From Methylomonas montana (GTDB taxonomy: Bacteria > Pseudomonadota > Gammaproteobacteria > Methylococcales > Methylomonadaceae), in contig NZ_CP129884.1 of NCBI RefSeq assembly GCF_030490285.1, forward strand, positions 3,348,001 to 3,412,000: a DNA stretch of 64,000 bases. Reading direction: 5' to 3'. A program made the position numbers and the translations under genes. The notes beneath the pieces are model-generated. The model was not told the origin of the DNA and ran no database searches. It saw nothing but the letters and a program-made list of their open reading frames with translations. Below, piece after piece: positions 29,229 through 37,714 of the stretch (positions are counted from its first letter, which is position 1; each line of letters begins with the position of its first letter).

Positions 29229-29243
29229 GGCGGCATAGCCGCC
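29229..29243. other. Hairpin between modE and the nif-type promoter
   Basis: GGCGGC (29229-29234), loop ATA, GCCGCC (29238-29243). It is downstream of modE on the minus strand and upstream of the sigma54 promoter. It could terminate modE transcription, though there is no T-run. Confidence 0.4.
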
Positions 29244-29249
29244 CGACAA

Positions 29250-29265
29250 TGTCGCAAACACGACA
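29250..29265. promoter_or_regulatory. NifA-type upstream activator site (TGT-N10-ACA)
   Basis: TGT (29250-29252), ten bases, ACA (29263-29265) match the NifA enhancer consensus. The element is about 110-135 bp upstream of the sigma54 promoter, the usual distance for DNA-looping activation. Confidence 0.75.
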
Positions 29266-29316
29266 ATTACCAATAAACGACGCCCGGCGGTTTGTAGGGT
29301 TTAGAACGAAAAGGCT

Positions 29317-30150
29317 TTAGCGGCCCGGGGCCAATGTGCCGGAGGATGCCATCGCGGCCAAGATTACCGCGTTGCTTTTAAAAATCGCCGAAGCCCGGCA
29401 GCCGGGCTTGAGCACCAAGGCCACGGCACTGGTTTGGGAGACGGTGGCAGCTATGGTTTCGCCGCTCTGCAATTGAATGATCACCTCCGAATCGACCCCG
29501 TCGTATTGCACTCGAATGACTTGTCCATCCAAACGATTACGCGCCGACAACAAAACCGGTTGATCGTCGATCACGACGATATCCGAGGCATTGATCAGCA
29601 AAACTGCATCGCCGCCAACGCTAATCCCCAGATAATCCAGCGAAGGCAACGTAACGCTGACTATCAACTGTTCGCCGCCCTTCAACGAGAAAAACACTTC
29701 GGCATTGACTGCGCCCAGGCGAATGTCGGTAACCTTCCCGAATAACTGATTTCTGGCGCTGGTTTTAATCACCTGGCGCTTCAGCAGCAACATCACGTCG
29801 GGATCGTCGGCCAAGCTTTGATTGAGCTGCCGCAAAAATGCCTGATGCTGCTGCTCCAATCGGGTAAATAACTGCAACAAGGCCTGGCCGGCGGCGGTCA
29901 GCCTGGTACCCCCTCCTTTGCTGCCCCCAGTGGCCGTGGCGATCAGCACCTTGGGCGCCAGATTGTTGGCCCGTTCTATTATCTGCCAAGCGCCTTTGTA
30001 GCTTAACCCGGCCTGCTTTGCGGCCTGATTCAGCGAACCGCTTTGCTCTATCGCTCGCAATAAACCGATCATACGACTATCCAGACTACCAACTAGCCGC
30101 AGTTCACCTTCTAGCCATGGGGTGGAGTTCTCAATTTTGGTTACGGACAT
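29317..30150 (-). CDS. modE: Molybdate-responsive regulator ModE
   Basis: I use the ATG at 30148-30150; the in-frame GTG 12 bp upstream lies in the likely ribosome-binding region. The 277-residue product has the ModE N-terminal winged helix (SGSLNQAAKQAGLSYKGAWQIIE, about 40-60) and two C-terminal Mop/TOBE domains starting at TSARNQLFG and LSARNRLDG, which bind molybdate. ModE represses molybdate uptake genes and activates molybdoenzyme genes when Mo is plentiful. It is divergent from the porin-modA-mop-modC set, with a perfect ModE-type palindrome between them. Confidence 0.95.
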   Translation of the reverse strand: MSVTKIENSTPWLEGELRLVGSLDSRMIGLLRAIEQSGSLNQAAKQAGLSYKGAWQIIERANNLAPKVLIATATGGSKGGGTRLTAAGQALLQLFTRLEQQHQAFLRQLNQSLADDPDVMLLLKRQVIKTSARNQLFGKVTDIRLGAVNAEVFFSLKGGEQLIVSVTLPSLDYLGISVGGDAVLLINASDIVVIDDQPVLLSARNRLDGQVIRVQYDGVDSEVIIQLQSGETIAATVSQTSAVALVLKPGCRASAIFKSNAVILAAMASSGTLAPGR

Positions 30151-30243
30151 CAATAATCTCACTTAAATGCGCTGCATTGAAAAATCGCCGATGGCGTTAC
30201 AGACCACCATTATTCCCATAAGAGAAACAAGTTATTTTTGAAA

Positions 30244-30271
30244 TTCGTTATTTACTTTGATACATAACGAA
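30244..30271. promoter_or_regulatory. ModE box
   Basis: TTCGTTAT (30244-30251), 12 bases, ATAACGAA (30264-30271) is a perfect 8-bp inverted repeat. It matches the core of the enterobacterial ModE operator (CGTTAT...ATAACG). It is 107 bp before the porin start and 94 bp before the modE start, so it can control both directions. Confidence 0.85.
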
Positions 30272-30377
30272 AAGTAAACTGTAAGCGTCGTTTGTTTTCG
30301 TTCAATCGAGAAACCGACGCCGATTCGATAACAACTACTGCTCGCGCAGCGTATTTAATTTCGATTATAGGTGATCC

Positions 30378-31886
30378 ATGACCGCTCCAAAAACATGTTT
30401 TCCTAAACCGCTGTTACACAAGATTATTGGCACTACCCTGGCTAGCGGCATATGTATGATGGACCGAATCCCTGCTCAGGCAGCCGAAAAGAGAACTTAT
30501 ACCCGACCACCATTCGCTGCTTTTGAAAGCCAGATGTCAGACGCTTTGCTGGGCTCCGATAAATATGAGAAACCGGTCTGGAATCTCCACGAAACATTGA
30601 AGTTGCCGAAATGGTTGTCGCTTTCGGTTGAGCAGCGTACCCGTTACGAAACCCAGGACGGCCAATTCAAGGCCAACGGCAAGGGCGGTGATCAACAAAT
30701 TCCGCTGCAAACCGATTTGTGGCTGCAAGCCAATCTGGGTGAGTTTCGGCTCGGCGCAGAATTTCTGGACGCTCGCGCCCTAGGGGCCGATAGCGGCTCC
30801 GGCATCAACAACACCCATGCCGATCAGGCCGATTTCATTCAGGGTTATCTGGCCTGGGCCGATCAAAATCTGTTCTATAGCGGCATCGGCGCCGAAGTGG
30901 TCGCGGGCCGGCAGAGCTTGAATCTTGGCAGCCGCCGCCTGCTCGCCAGAAACGCGATGCGCAATACCATCAACAGCTTTACCGGAATAAAACTGCGGCT
31001 GCTGGATTACGATAATTGGCAGTTCACCGGCTTCGTGACGATGCCGGTCAACCGCTATCCAACTGCATCCGCAGACCTTCTCGACGAGACCCACGAGTTC
31101 GACGAGGAAGATACTCACACCTGGTTTTCCGGCGGCTTTCTGGAACTGTACAACCTGGCCTGGGGTATCAACAGCGAAGTTTATCTATACCACCTTGACG
31201 AAGGCGACAGTATCCGCAACCCGACCCGCAATCGCCGTTACTTCACGCCCGGTTTACGGATTTTTATCAAACCCAAGAAGGCGAAGTTCGACTTTCAAAC
31301 CGAAACTATCGGCCAGCTCGGCTCGGTCCGCTCCAGCACCGCTGCCAGCAACGGCCGCGACTTGGATCATGCCGCCTGGTATCAACATATCGATGTCGGT
31401 TATACCTTTGACGTACCCTGGTCGCCGCGTCTAGCGTTGGAATACGACTATGCCAGCGGCGACCACAATCCCAACGACAATCAAGACCAACGTTTCGATA
31501 CTTTATATGGTGCCCGCCGTTTCGAATTCGGCGCCACCGGCATCTACGGCGCTTTCGCCCGCAGCAACATCAATACGCCCGGCTATCGTATCAGCGCCGC
31601 ACCGCGCAACGACGTCCAACTGGGCTTGAGCCATCGCTTTTATTGGCTGGCATCGAATCAAGACAGCTGGACTAGTGCCGGGCTGCAAGACGTCAACGGT
31701 CGCAGCGGAGACTATATCGGCCAACAATTGGAATTAACGGCGCGCTGGGATTTCAACAGCAGCCTGAATTTCGAAACCGGTTGGGCACATTTATTCAAAG
31801 GCGAATTTGCTAAAAAAGCACCATCGGCACCAGCAGTTAAAGAGGATGTCGATTATTTCTATGTGCAGAGCCAGTTACGGTTTTAG
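30378..31886 (+). CDS. Alginate-export-family outer-membrane porin
   Basis: The 502-residue protein has a signal peptide with likely cleavage after AQAA (about residue 37), then an Alginate_exp-type beta-barrel domain (about 60-502). Features are WLSLSVEQRTRYE, GFRLGAEFLDAR-like repeats, FVAGRQSLNLGSRRLLARN and a terminal VQSQLRF with C-terminal Phe, the outer-membrane insertion signal. The family conducts anionic or polysaccharide substrates; the substrate here is unknown. It is the first gene after the ModE box and lies 35 bp before modA, which suggests a role in passage of molybdate or a Mo-carrying ligand across the outer membrane. Confidence 0.85.
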   Translation: MTAPKTCFPKPLLHKIIGTTLASGICMMDRIPAQAAEKRTYTRPPFAAFESQMSDALLGSDKYEKPVWNLHETLKLPKWLSLSVEQRTRYETQDGQFKANGKGGDQQIPLQTDLWLQANLGEFRLGAEFLDARALGADSGSGINNTHADQADFIQGYLAWADQNLFYSGIGAEVVAGRQSLNLGSRRLLARNAMRNTINSFTGIKLRLLDYDNWQFTGFVTMPVNRYPTASADLLDETHEFDEEDTHTWFSGGFLELYNLAWGINSEVYLYHLDEGDSIRNPTRNRRYFTPGLRIFIKPKKAKFDFQTETIGQLGSVRSSTAASNGRDLDHAAWYQHIDVGYTFDVPWSPRLALEYDYASGDHNPNDNQDQRFDTLYGARRFEFGATGIYGAFARSNINTPGYRISAAPRNDVQLGLSHRFYWLASNQDSWTSAGLQDVNGRSGDYIGQQLELTARWDFNSSLNFETGWAHLFKGEFAKKAPSAPAVKEDVDYFYVQSQLRF

Positions 31887-31921
31887 CACCTGCCGATCAG
31901 TTTTTATAGAGGAGAAACATA

Positions 31922-32692
31922 ATGTCGTTTATCGCTTTAAACCGGGTTATTCTGGCTATATCGCTAGCGTCGCTGAGCGCGATTGCGCAAGCTGAAACCA
32001 CGTTGGTCGCCGTGGCCGCCAACTTTACCAAACCCATGACCGAGATCGCCGAGGCTTTCAAAAAAGCCAGCGGTCATAGTGCCAAGCTTTCGTTCGGCTC
32101 GTCCGGAAAATTCGTCGCCCAGTTCGAGAACGGCGCGCCGTTCGAAGTGTTTCTGTCGGCAGACGACAAAAGCCCCTTGAAACTGGAGCAATCGGGTTTG
32201 GCCGTGGCCGGTAGCCGTTTTACTTATGCGATCGGCAAATTGGTGTTATGGTCCAACAATCCTGACTATGTCGATGAGCAAGGTCAAATTCTGGCCAAGG
32301 GCGACTTCAAGCATCTGGCCTTGGCCGATCCGAAATTGGCACCTTATGGCGCGGCGGCCGTGGAAGTCTTGAAAAACCAAGGCTTATTGGAAAAACTGCA
32401 ACCGCTATTCGTGCAAGGCGAAAACATCGCCCAGACCCACCAATTCATCAGTACCGGCAATGCCGAGCTGGGTTTTGTCGCCTTATCGCAAGTGATAGAC
32501 CATGGCAAGGTCGGCACCGGTTCCGGCTGGATCGTCCCGGAAAATCTGCATAGTCCGATTCTGCAAGACGCGGTGCTGCTGAAAACCGGCGCCGAAAATC
32601 CGGCCGCGCAAGCCTTGCTGGCGTTTCTGAAATCGCCGCCGGCCTTGGCGATTATTGAAAAGTACGGTTATGCCTTACCGTCGTTCAATTAG
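31922..32692 (+). CDS. modA: Molybdate-binding periplasmic protein ModA
   Basis: The 256-residue protein has a signal peptide (cleavage near AIAQA, about residue 24) and a ModA/WtpA-type binding fold. VAVAANFTKPMTEIA, LSFGSSGKFVAQFENGAPFEVFLSAD and GAENPAAQALLAFL are typical blocks that contain the oxyanion ligands. A strong AGAGGAG site precedes it. It delivers molybdate to a ModBC transporter; no ModB gene follows, and the next genes are a molbindin and modC-like. Confidence 0.93.
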   Translation: MSFIALNRVILAISLASLSAIAQAETTLVAVAANFTKPMTEIAEAFKKASGHSAKLSFGSSGKFVAQFENGAPFEVFLSADDKSPLKLEQSGLAVAGSRFTYAIGKLVLWSNNPDYVDEQGQILAKGDFKHLALADPKLAPYGAAAVEVLKNQGLLEKLQPLFVQGENIAQTHQFISTGNAELGFVALSQVIDHGKVGTGSGWIVPENLHSPILQDAVLLKTGAENPAAQALLAFLKSPPALAIIEKYGYALPSFN

Positions 32693-32755
32693 CCACGTCG
32701 CCCGTTTAATGCGTTTGAATAAAAACTCCTAATTATTAACCCATGAGGTCATCGT

Positions 32756-33184
32756 ATGAAAGCAAGTGCACGTAATCAATTTAGCGGAACTGTCAGCGCA
32801 GTCGTGATCGGTGCAGTCAACGCAGAAGTCCATGTCGGTTTAAAAGGCGGCGAAACCATCGTCGCCTCCGTCACCAAGGATTCTATCGATAGTTTGGCGA
32901 TCGAAACCGGTAAAAAAGTGATCGCGCTGATCAAAGCCCCGCAAGTGATTATCGTCACCGATTTTGGCGGCTACCGGATTTCGGCGCGCAACCAGTTGGA
33001 AGGCACCATCACGGACGTCAAACCCGGCGCGGTCAACACCGAAATCGATATCGCCCTACCCGGTGGCGATAAAGTGGCGGCCACCGTCACTAACGACAGC
33101 GTCGAAACATTGGGACTGCGCAAAGGCCAAACCGCCACGGCGGTATTCAAGGCCGGCGCGGTGATCCTGGGCGTGCAAGGTTAA
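32756..33184 (+). CDS. mop: Molbindin with two Mop domains
   Basis: The 142-residue protein is two tandem Mop/TOBE domains (about 1-68 and 72-140), each starting with the S/A-A-R-N-Q motif (MKASARNQFSG and ISARNQLEG) and ending in K-AP-VI-type strands. Di-Mop proteins of the ModG type oligomerise and store molybdate or tungstate. It takes the place where modB would normally lie between modA and modC. The two domains resemble the C-terminal domains of ModE at 29317-30150. Confidence 0.92.
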   Translation: MKASARNQFSGTVSAVVIGAVNAEVHVGLKGGETIVASVTKDSIDSLAIETGKKVIALIKAPQVIIVTDFGGYRISARNQLEGTITDVKPGAVNTEIDIALPGGDKVAATVTNDSVETLGLRKGQTATAVFKAGAVILGVQG

Positions 33185-33196
33185 TTTCGGGGCTCT

Positions 33197-33214
33197 GCCC
33201 GGCCAAGGCCGGGC
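33197..33214. other. GC hairpin between mop and modC
   Basis: GCCCGGC and GCCGGGC form a 7-bp perfect stem with loop CAAG, 13 bp after the mop stop and 27 bp before modC. It may attenuate transcription into modC or be a dispersed palindromic unit. Confidence 0.45.
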
Positions 33215-33240
33215 GGACTATCTGTACCGGAGGTCTGGTC

Positions 33241-34407
33241 ATGTTACTGGAAATGAATGTCAAACTGCGTCGCGGTCATTTCGACTTGACCACGCAATTA
33301 TCGCTCGGCGATACCAGCGTGGGTTTATTCGGCCAATCCGGGGCCGGTAAAAGCACGCTGCTGGGCTTGATTGCCGGCACTATTCAGCCGCAAAGTGGCC
33401 ATATTCAGTTGGATGGCAAAATTCTGTTCGACAGCCGCAAAGGCATCGTGATGCCGCGCGAGCAACGACCAATCGGCGCGGTATTACAGGCCGATTGCGC
33501 TGATGCCACCGAAACCGTGCGCGAAAACTTGAACTCCATTTATCACCGGACCTTAAAACAACGCCGTCTGTTCAAACTGGATTATTTAGTAGGGCTGTTG
33601 GAGCTTGGCGCCAACCTCGAACAGCCCATCGAACGGCTGTCCGTCGGCGAACGCCAGCGGGTGGCGCTGGCGCGCTCTTTGTTGAAATCGCCGAAATTAT
33701 TGTTATTGGACGAGACTTTCGCCGCCATCGGCCATGGCTACCGCTCGCAACTGCTGCCAATTTTGAAACGCCTGCAAGACGAATTCGGCTTGCCGGTGTT
33801 ATACGCCAGTCAGTCGCTGGGCGAGATTTTGGAACTGACCGACCAACTGATCGTACTGGAACATGGCCAAATCCTGCGTAGCGGCTCTTTACAGGCCGTC
33901 GCTAAACATCTAGGTATTTTGCGTTATCTCGGCATTCGCCAGATCGACAACATTCTGCCGGTCAGCATTCGCGATCACGATTACCAAGCCGGTTGCAGCC
34001 TGGCGGATAGCTTCGGACTGCCCTTGGCGTTGCCGCTACGCCCCCATTTTACGGTCGGCAGCCACACCCAAGTCTCGATCCGCGCCAACGACATCGCACT
34101 ATCGCGGGCTTATATCGACGGCATCTCGATTCAGAATCAACTCAAGGGCCGGATCTGCGCAATCATCCCCAGCGGCGAAAGCCTGCTCGTGCAAGTCGAT
34201 TGCGGCGGCACCTTGCTGGTGGAAATCACCCCAGGTGCCTGTCAGAGCATGGCCTTGCAGGAAGGAGACGTGGTGTATTGCCTGATCAAAACCCACGCCA
34301 TCGTCTATCTGGCTGAACTGGACGCCCTGCCCTATCAGCGGGTGGTTAGTCATGGTGACGGGTATTACTATTTAAGCGCATCCGGAACGGAAACAGACAG
34401 ACCATAA
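33241..34407 (+). CDS. modC: ModC-like ATP-binding protein with altered catalytic loops
   Basis: The 388-residue protein is an ABC ATPase with a C-terminal TOBE/Mop-like domain, the ModC layout. Walker A is intact (GQSGAGKS, 31-38) and the signature is LSVGE (133-137). Walker B keeps Asp157-Glu158, but the following DEP is DET and the D-loop SLD is replaced by AIG. The H-loop histidine of ModC is Gln191 (YASQSL). Such changes usually weaken or abolish hydrolysis. With no modB beside it, the protein may be a low-activity transporter subunit or have a sensing/storage role. GGAGGT precedes the ATG. Confidence 0.82.
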   Translation: MLLEMNVKLRRGHFDLTTQLSLGDTSVGLFGQSGAGKSTLLGLIAGTIQPQSGHIQLDGKILFDSRKGIVMPREQRPIGAVLQADCADATETVRENLNSIYHRTLKQRRLFKLDYLVGLLELGANLEQPIERLSVGERQRVALARSLLKSPKLLLLDETFAAIGHGYRSQLLPILKRLQDEFGLPVLYASQSLGEILELTDQLIVLEHGQILRSGSLQAVAKHLGILRYLGIRQIDNILPVSIRDHDYQAGCSLADSFGLPLALPLRPHFTVGSHTQVSIRANDIALSRAYIDGISIQNQLKGRICAIIPSGESLLVQVDCGGTLLVEITPGACQSMALQEGDVVYCLIKTHAIVYLAELDALPYQRVVSHGDGYYYLSASGTETDRP

Positions 34408-34506
34408 ACCGCATAGCGCTGCAATTCCGGCCAAGTTAAATAGCATTGAATTACAAAACTGGCGACACTTCGAGTAACGTCGAAGCCCATTTAATGTTTC
34501 TGGAAA

Positions 34507-35265
34507 TCAAACTCCGTTTAAAAACGCTTCCAACTGTTCCGCAACAAAACCCTGTTGTGCGGCAAGCGCCTTGTCCTCGGCAGTGTTGTATCCCCATAAA
34601 GCAAACGACAGTTTTACATCGACCAATTCCGGATGCTTTTGCACGTTTTGTAGCGCCGGTAAGCGATCTTCGACAAAGTGAATAGTCAACCCAGGATGCT
34701 GCGCTCTCAGCCCATTCAATACCTCGGGCTTACTCATATTGCGGTCCAGGCCAAAAATCCGCTCGCCGACCAATTCGATGGCATTGGCTTGCAGGATATT
34801 TTTCACGAAACGTTCTTGCTTGGTCGTGATCACATACCAAGTATGCCGCTGTCCCAGTCGACGCAGTTTTTCGGCAACACCGGGATACAAGGGGTTCATT
34901 GCGATCCAATCGACCAAATCGGCGGTAATCCAACGGTCTCGAGTTTCACCGAATATTTTTTTCAAATCGTCAATCGTGAGTTGCGTTTGTTGCAATAACA
35001 TTTGAACTTTATCGCTGTAGCTGCCCCCATAGATGGATTCGGTCGTTTCTCCCAAATGCAATAAACGTATCACCAGAATGGCTTCGTAGCCGGTTTCGAT
35101 GATGGGGCGCACTTCGCGAAAATGCTCTATCACAGATTGCGGCGCGACCTCCGACATGTCATTCCAGATAGTTGCGGCGGCTTTCCAGCCAGTGATCGCG
35201 GTTTCAATCGCACTGTCGCAGATGACGCCGTCAAAATCCAGCGCGTAGATAATAGAGTCGTTCAT
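34507..35265 (-). CDS. HAD-like hydrolase
   Basis: The 252-residue protein starts with a HAD motif I, LDFDGVICDS, with the nucleophile Asp at about residue 10. A helical cap region (about 20-110) is followed by motif II (VITTKQ, Thr) and a motif IV-like FVEDRLPAL. The acidic HAD residues are present, so phosphatase activity is plausible. Its substrate is unknown. It is convergent with the modC-like gene and has no operon partner in the same direction. Confidence 0.82.
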   Translation of the reverse strand: MNDSIIYALDFDGVICDSAIETAITGWKAAATIWNDMSEVAPQSVIEHFREVRPIIETGYEAILVIRLLHLGETTESIYGGSYSDKVQMLLQQTQLTIDDLKKIFGETRDRWITADLVDWIAMNPLYPGVAEKLRRLGQRHTWYVITTKQERFVKNILQANAIELVGERIFGLDRNMSKPEVLNGLRAQHPGLTIHFVEDRLPALQNVQKHPELVDVKLSFALWGYNTAEDKALAAQQGFVAEQLEAFLNGV

Positions 35266-35449
35266 GATGGTTTTGATAATCGGTATTCGCGGTTAAAGAG
35301 GCCTTATTGTACCGGATGACACATCAGATGAACTTGACAGCGCTGTAAAAAATCTCGACACACCCAGTCTATGAGCCTTTAATAACGGACTTTACTTCCG
35401 CAGACCCTACATTTACACGCCCGACTCTCCGAACCAATACGATTAAAAG

Positions 35450-37222
35450 CTATTTACTGACTTGAATGCTGATATTGGCAGTATTATTTGCGGTGTCTAT
35501 CGCAACCGCCTGAATCGTGTGGTTCCCAACCGCAGCTTTTTTGGTATTCCAGTTATAACTCAAGGTTTTGTTAGTAGTAACTGCCATTAATTTGCCGTCT
35601 ATAGATAGCTGCACTTTGGCAATCGCCACATCATCGTTCGCCGCAACGGAAACACCCACTACACCTTTCACCTTTGCGCCGTTGACCGGATTTGAAATAG
35701 TCACAGCGGGCGGTGTCAGATCGGCAATTTTCAGATTAGCTTGAATTAGATTTTGGACGCTAACGGTTACCGACGCGGCTGAGCCATTATTACCCGCCGC
35801 ATCAGTGGCTGTTGCTGTCAAGCTCACGTTGCCATTGGCTACGGCACCGGTATCCCAACTAAATTGGTAAGGTGCTGTGGTATCGGTTCCCACTAACTTA
35901 CCATTGGCAAACAGCGAAACCTGACTGACAGCAACGTTATCGGCAGCATTGACAGCGACAGAAGCGATACCGCTCACCACACTACCGCCACTAGGCGAGG
36001 TAATACTTGCGGTGGGGGCTTGGCTATCGACAGCCGTGGTATTTATAGCCAATTGCACCGCTGCCGCCGCATTGATACGGCCATAACCATAGTTAGGATC
36101 GAAATCAACACCCGAAACTTTATCGGCGCTCGACTCCAATACCTTTTCCACTTGATCGGGCGTCAATTTTAGGTTGGCTGATTGAATCAATGCCACCACA
36201 CCGGCGGTCACGGGGCTAGCAAATGACGTACCGCTCACCGCTGCATAACTGCCTCCCACCGAGGTGGTCTGGATCGAGACCCCAGGCGCGGCCACATCGA
36301 CAACAGCGCCGTAATTCGACCAACCGGCTTTGACATCGTCGCCACCGGTAGCCGAAACCGTGATCATATATTGATTGTCGGCATACCCCGGATCGATACC
36401 ACTATTGCCTGCGGCAACCACGACCACGCCGCCTTTGCCGCGCATGTACTGTGCTGCTGTCGTCACGGATGAACTACCACTCACGGCATAACTAATATTC
36501 GCCACATCGGCGCCGTTATCGGCCGCCCAATTTAAACCACGGGTAATATCGCTGGTACTGGCAACTCCATCGGTTCTATTGGTAATTCTAACCGGCATGA
36601 TTTTAGCGTTACCGGCAATACCCGCCACCCCGACACCGTTATTAAATGCGGCGGCGGCCGAACCGGCGACCTGGGTGCCATGACTTTCGATATCCGAGGT
36701 ATCCGCACCACTATCCACCGCGTTCACACCCGGCACCATTTGGTTAGCCAAATCCGGATGAGACGCTTCGACGCCCGTATCGAGTATCGCAATGGTAATG
36801 CCCGCCGCATTGGCGACATCCCAGGCGGTTGGGACCTGAATTTTTGGCAGATGCCATGCACTGCCAAATAAGGGGTCGTTGGGCGTGGTACTCATTTCAT
36901 GGTCCATGTCCAGTTCCGCGAATTCAATATGCGGATTCTTAGACAGCGCACGCACCACAGCTTCTTCGGCATGATCCGGCACCGAAATGATATGCACCGG
37001 CAAGTTGCCGATTTTTTCCGCCACTTTGCCTTGGTGACCCTTCACTATTTTTTCAAACTCCGCAGCCGGCAAGCCCGCTTTGGGTTGCACTAATATTTGA
37101 CCGGCTTTCCAGGTTTTAGTGACAGCACCATCGATCGCGAGATCATAGTAACCATACCCTTGCGCCATGCCCTCCGACTGGCTCAATAAACCCATTACAA
37201 GAATACTTGTCACTCTGAACAT
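35450..37222 (-). CDS. Subtilisin-like (S8) serine peptidase with Ig-like domains, copy 1
   Basis: The 590-residue protein has an N-terminal signal peptide (cleavage near MAQ, about residue 21), a propeptide-like region (about 36-105), and an S8 catalytic domain with Asp148 (ILDTG), His181 (SHGTQ), Asn273 (AAGNSG) and Ser333 (GTSFASP). The C-terminal half has two Ig/cadherin-like domains (about 405-495 and 505-590) with the APTASITSPSGGSVVSG and TISNPVNGAKVKG starts. It should be a secreted, active peptidase. It is nearly identical to the gene at 38924-40729 apart from the N-terminus and last domain. Confidence 0.9.
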   Translation of the reverse strand: MFRVTSILVMGLLSQSEGMAQGYGYYDLAIDGAVTKTWKAGQILVQPKAGLPAAEFEKIVKGHQGKVAEKIGNLPVHIISVPDHAEEAVVRALSKNPHIEFAELDMDHEMSTTPNDPLFGSAWHLPKIQVPTAWDVANAAGITIAILDTGVEASHPDLANQMVPGVNAVDSGADTSDIESHGTQVAGSAAAAFNNGVGVAGIAGNAKIMPVRITNRTDGVASTSDITRGLNWAADNGADVANISYAVSGSSSVTTAAQYMRGKGGVVVVAAGNSGIDPGYADNQYMITVSATGGDDVKAGWSNYGAVVDVAAPGVSIQTTSVGGSYAAVSGTSFASPVTAGVVALIQSANLKLTPDQVEKVLESSADKVSGVDFDPNYGYGRINAAAAVQLAINTTAVDSQAPTASITSPSGGSVVSGIASVAVNAADNVAVSQVSLFANGKLVGTDTTAPYQFSWDTGAVANGNVSLTATATDAAGNNGSAASVTVSVQNLIQANLKIADLTPPAVTISNPVNGAKVKGVVGVSVAANDDVAIAKVQLSIDGKLMAVTTNKTLSYNWNTKKAAVGNHTIQAVAIDTANNTANISIQVSK

Positions 37223-37714
37223 AAAAATGCCTTTTATTAAACGGTTAAATAACCCGTTATTTTAAAACAGTTTTCTTGTTTTCTTGATTAAGAATGGATT
37301 AAGAACTGGGAATAGTCTATTACTGGAATACCACGAATGCCGCACACTTTGCGAAGCGCGCCTAATCAACTAAAGGTGGCGACAATTTGGCCTTCACCGT
37401 GATGAACTACAAGGAGCGGGTTTCGTTACGCATGGGATATCAGCCGCGACGATGTATGGTTTACCTGTAATGCTCACGCCGCACACGACCTGAAAGCAGA
37501 CCTATATTGACCGACAACTTTATGGGAACTTTTCAATCAACGAAGGGCTATCGACAAACAACAAAACAGCCACTCCATTTGCTAGCGCCATTAAGATTTG
37601 GAGCCTTACGCCCCCTGTACCAGACATTTTTGCTTATGACCGCCCGTGAATTAATGCAACCATTAATCCAATCAGGTCGAGATGAGAGCCGTGAGCGACC
37701 AAACAAGTTTCTTA
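37223..37714. other. Gene-free region, possible decayed ORF
   Basis: About 490 bp between copy 1 of the peptidase and the IS630 element. Frames around 37370-37520 contain partly coding-like stretches interrupted by stops, such as RYAWDISRDDVWFTCN on the plus strand. I could not assign them. A palindrome-poor AT-rich stretch at 37250-37330 probably carries the promoter of the peptidase gene. Confidence 0.3.

Noticed and set aside
29066-29266. A 66-codon minus-strand frame overlapping the NifA site
   Set aside because: It covers the promoter region, has no ribosome-binding site and no family features.
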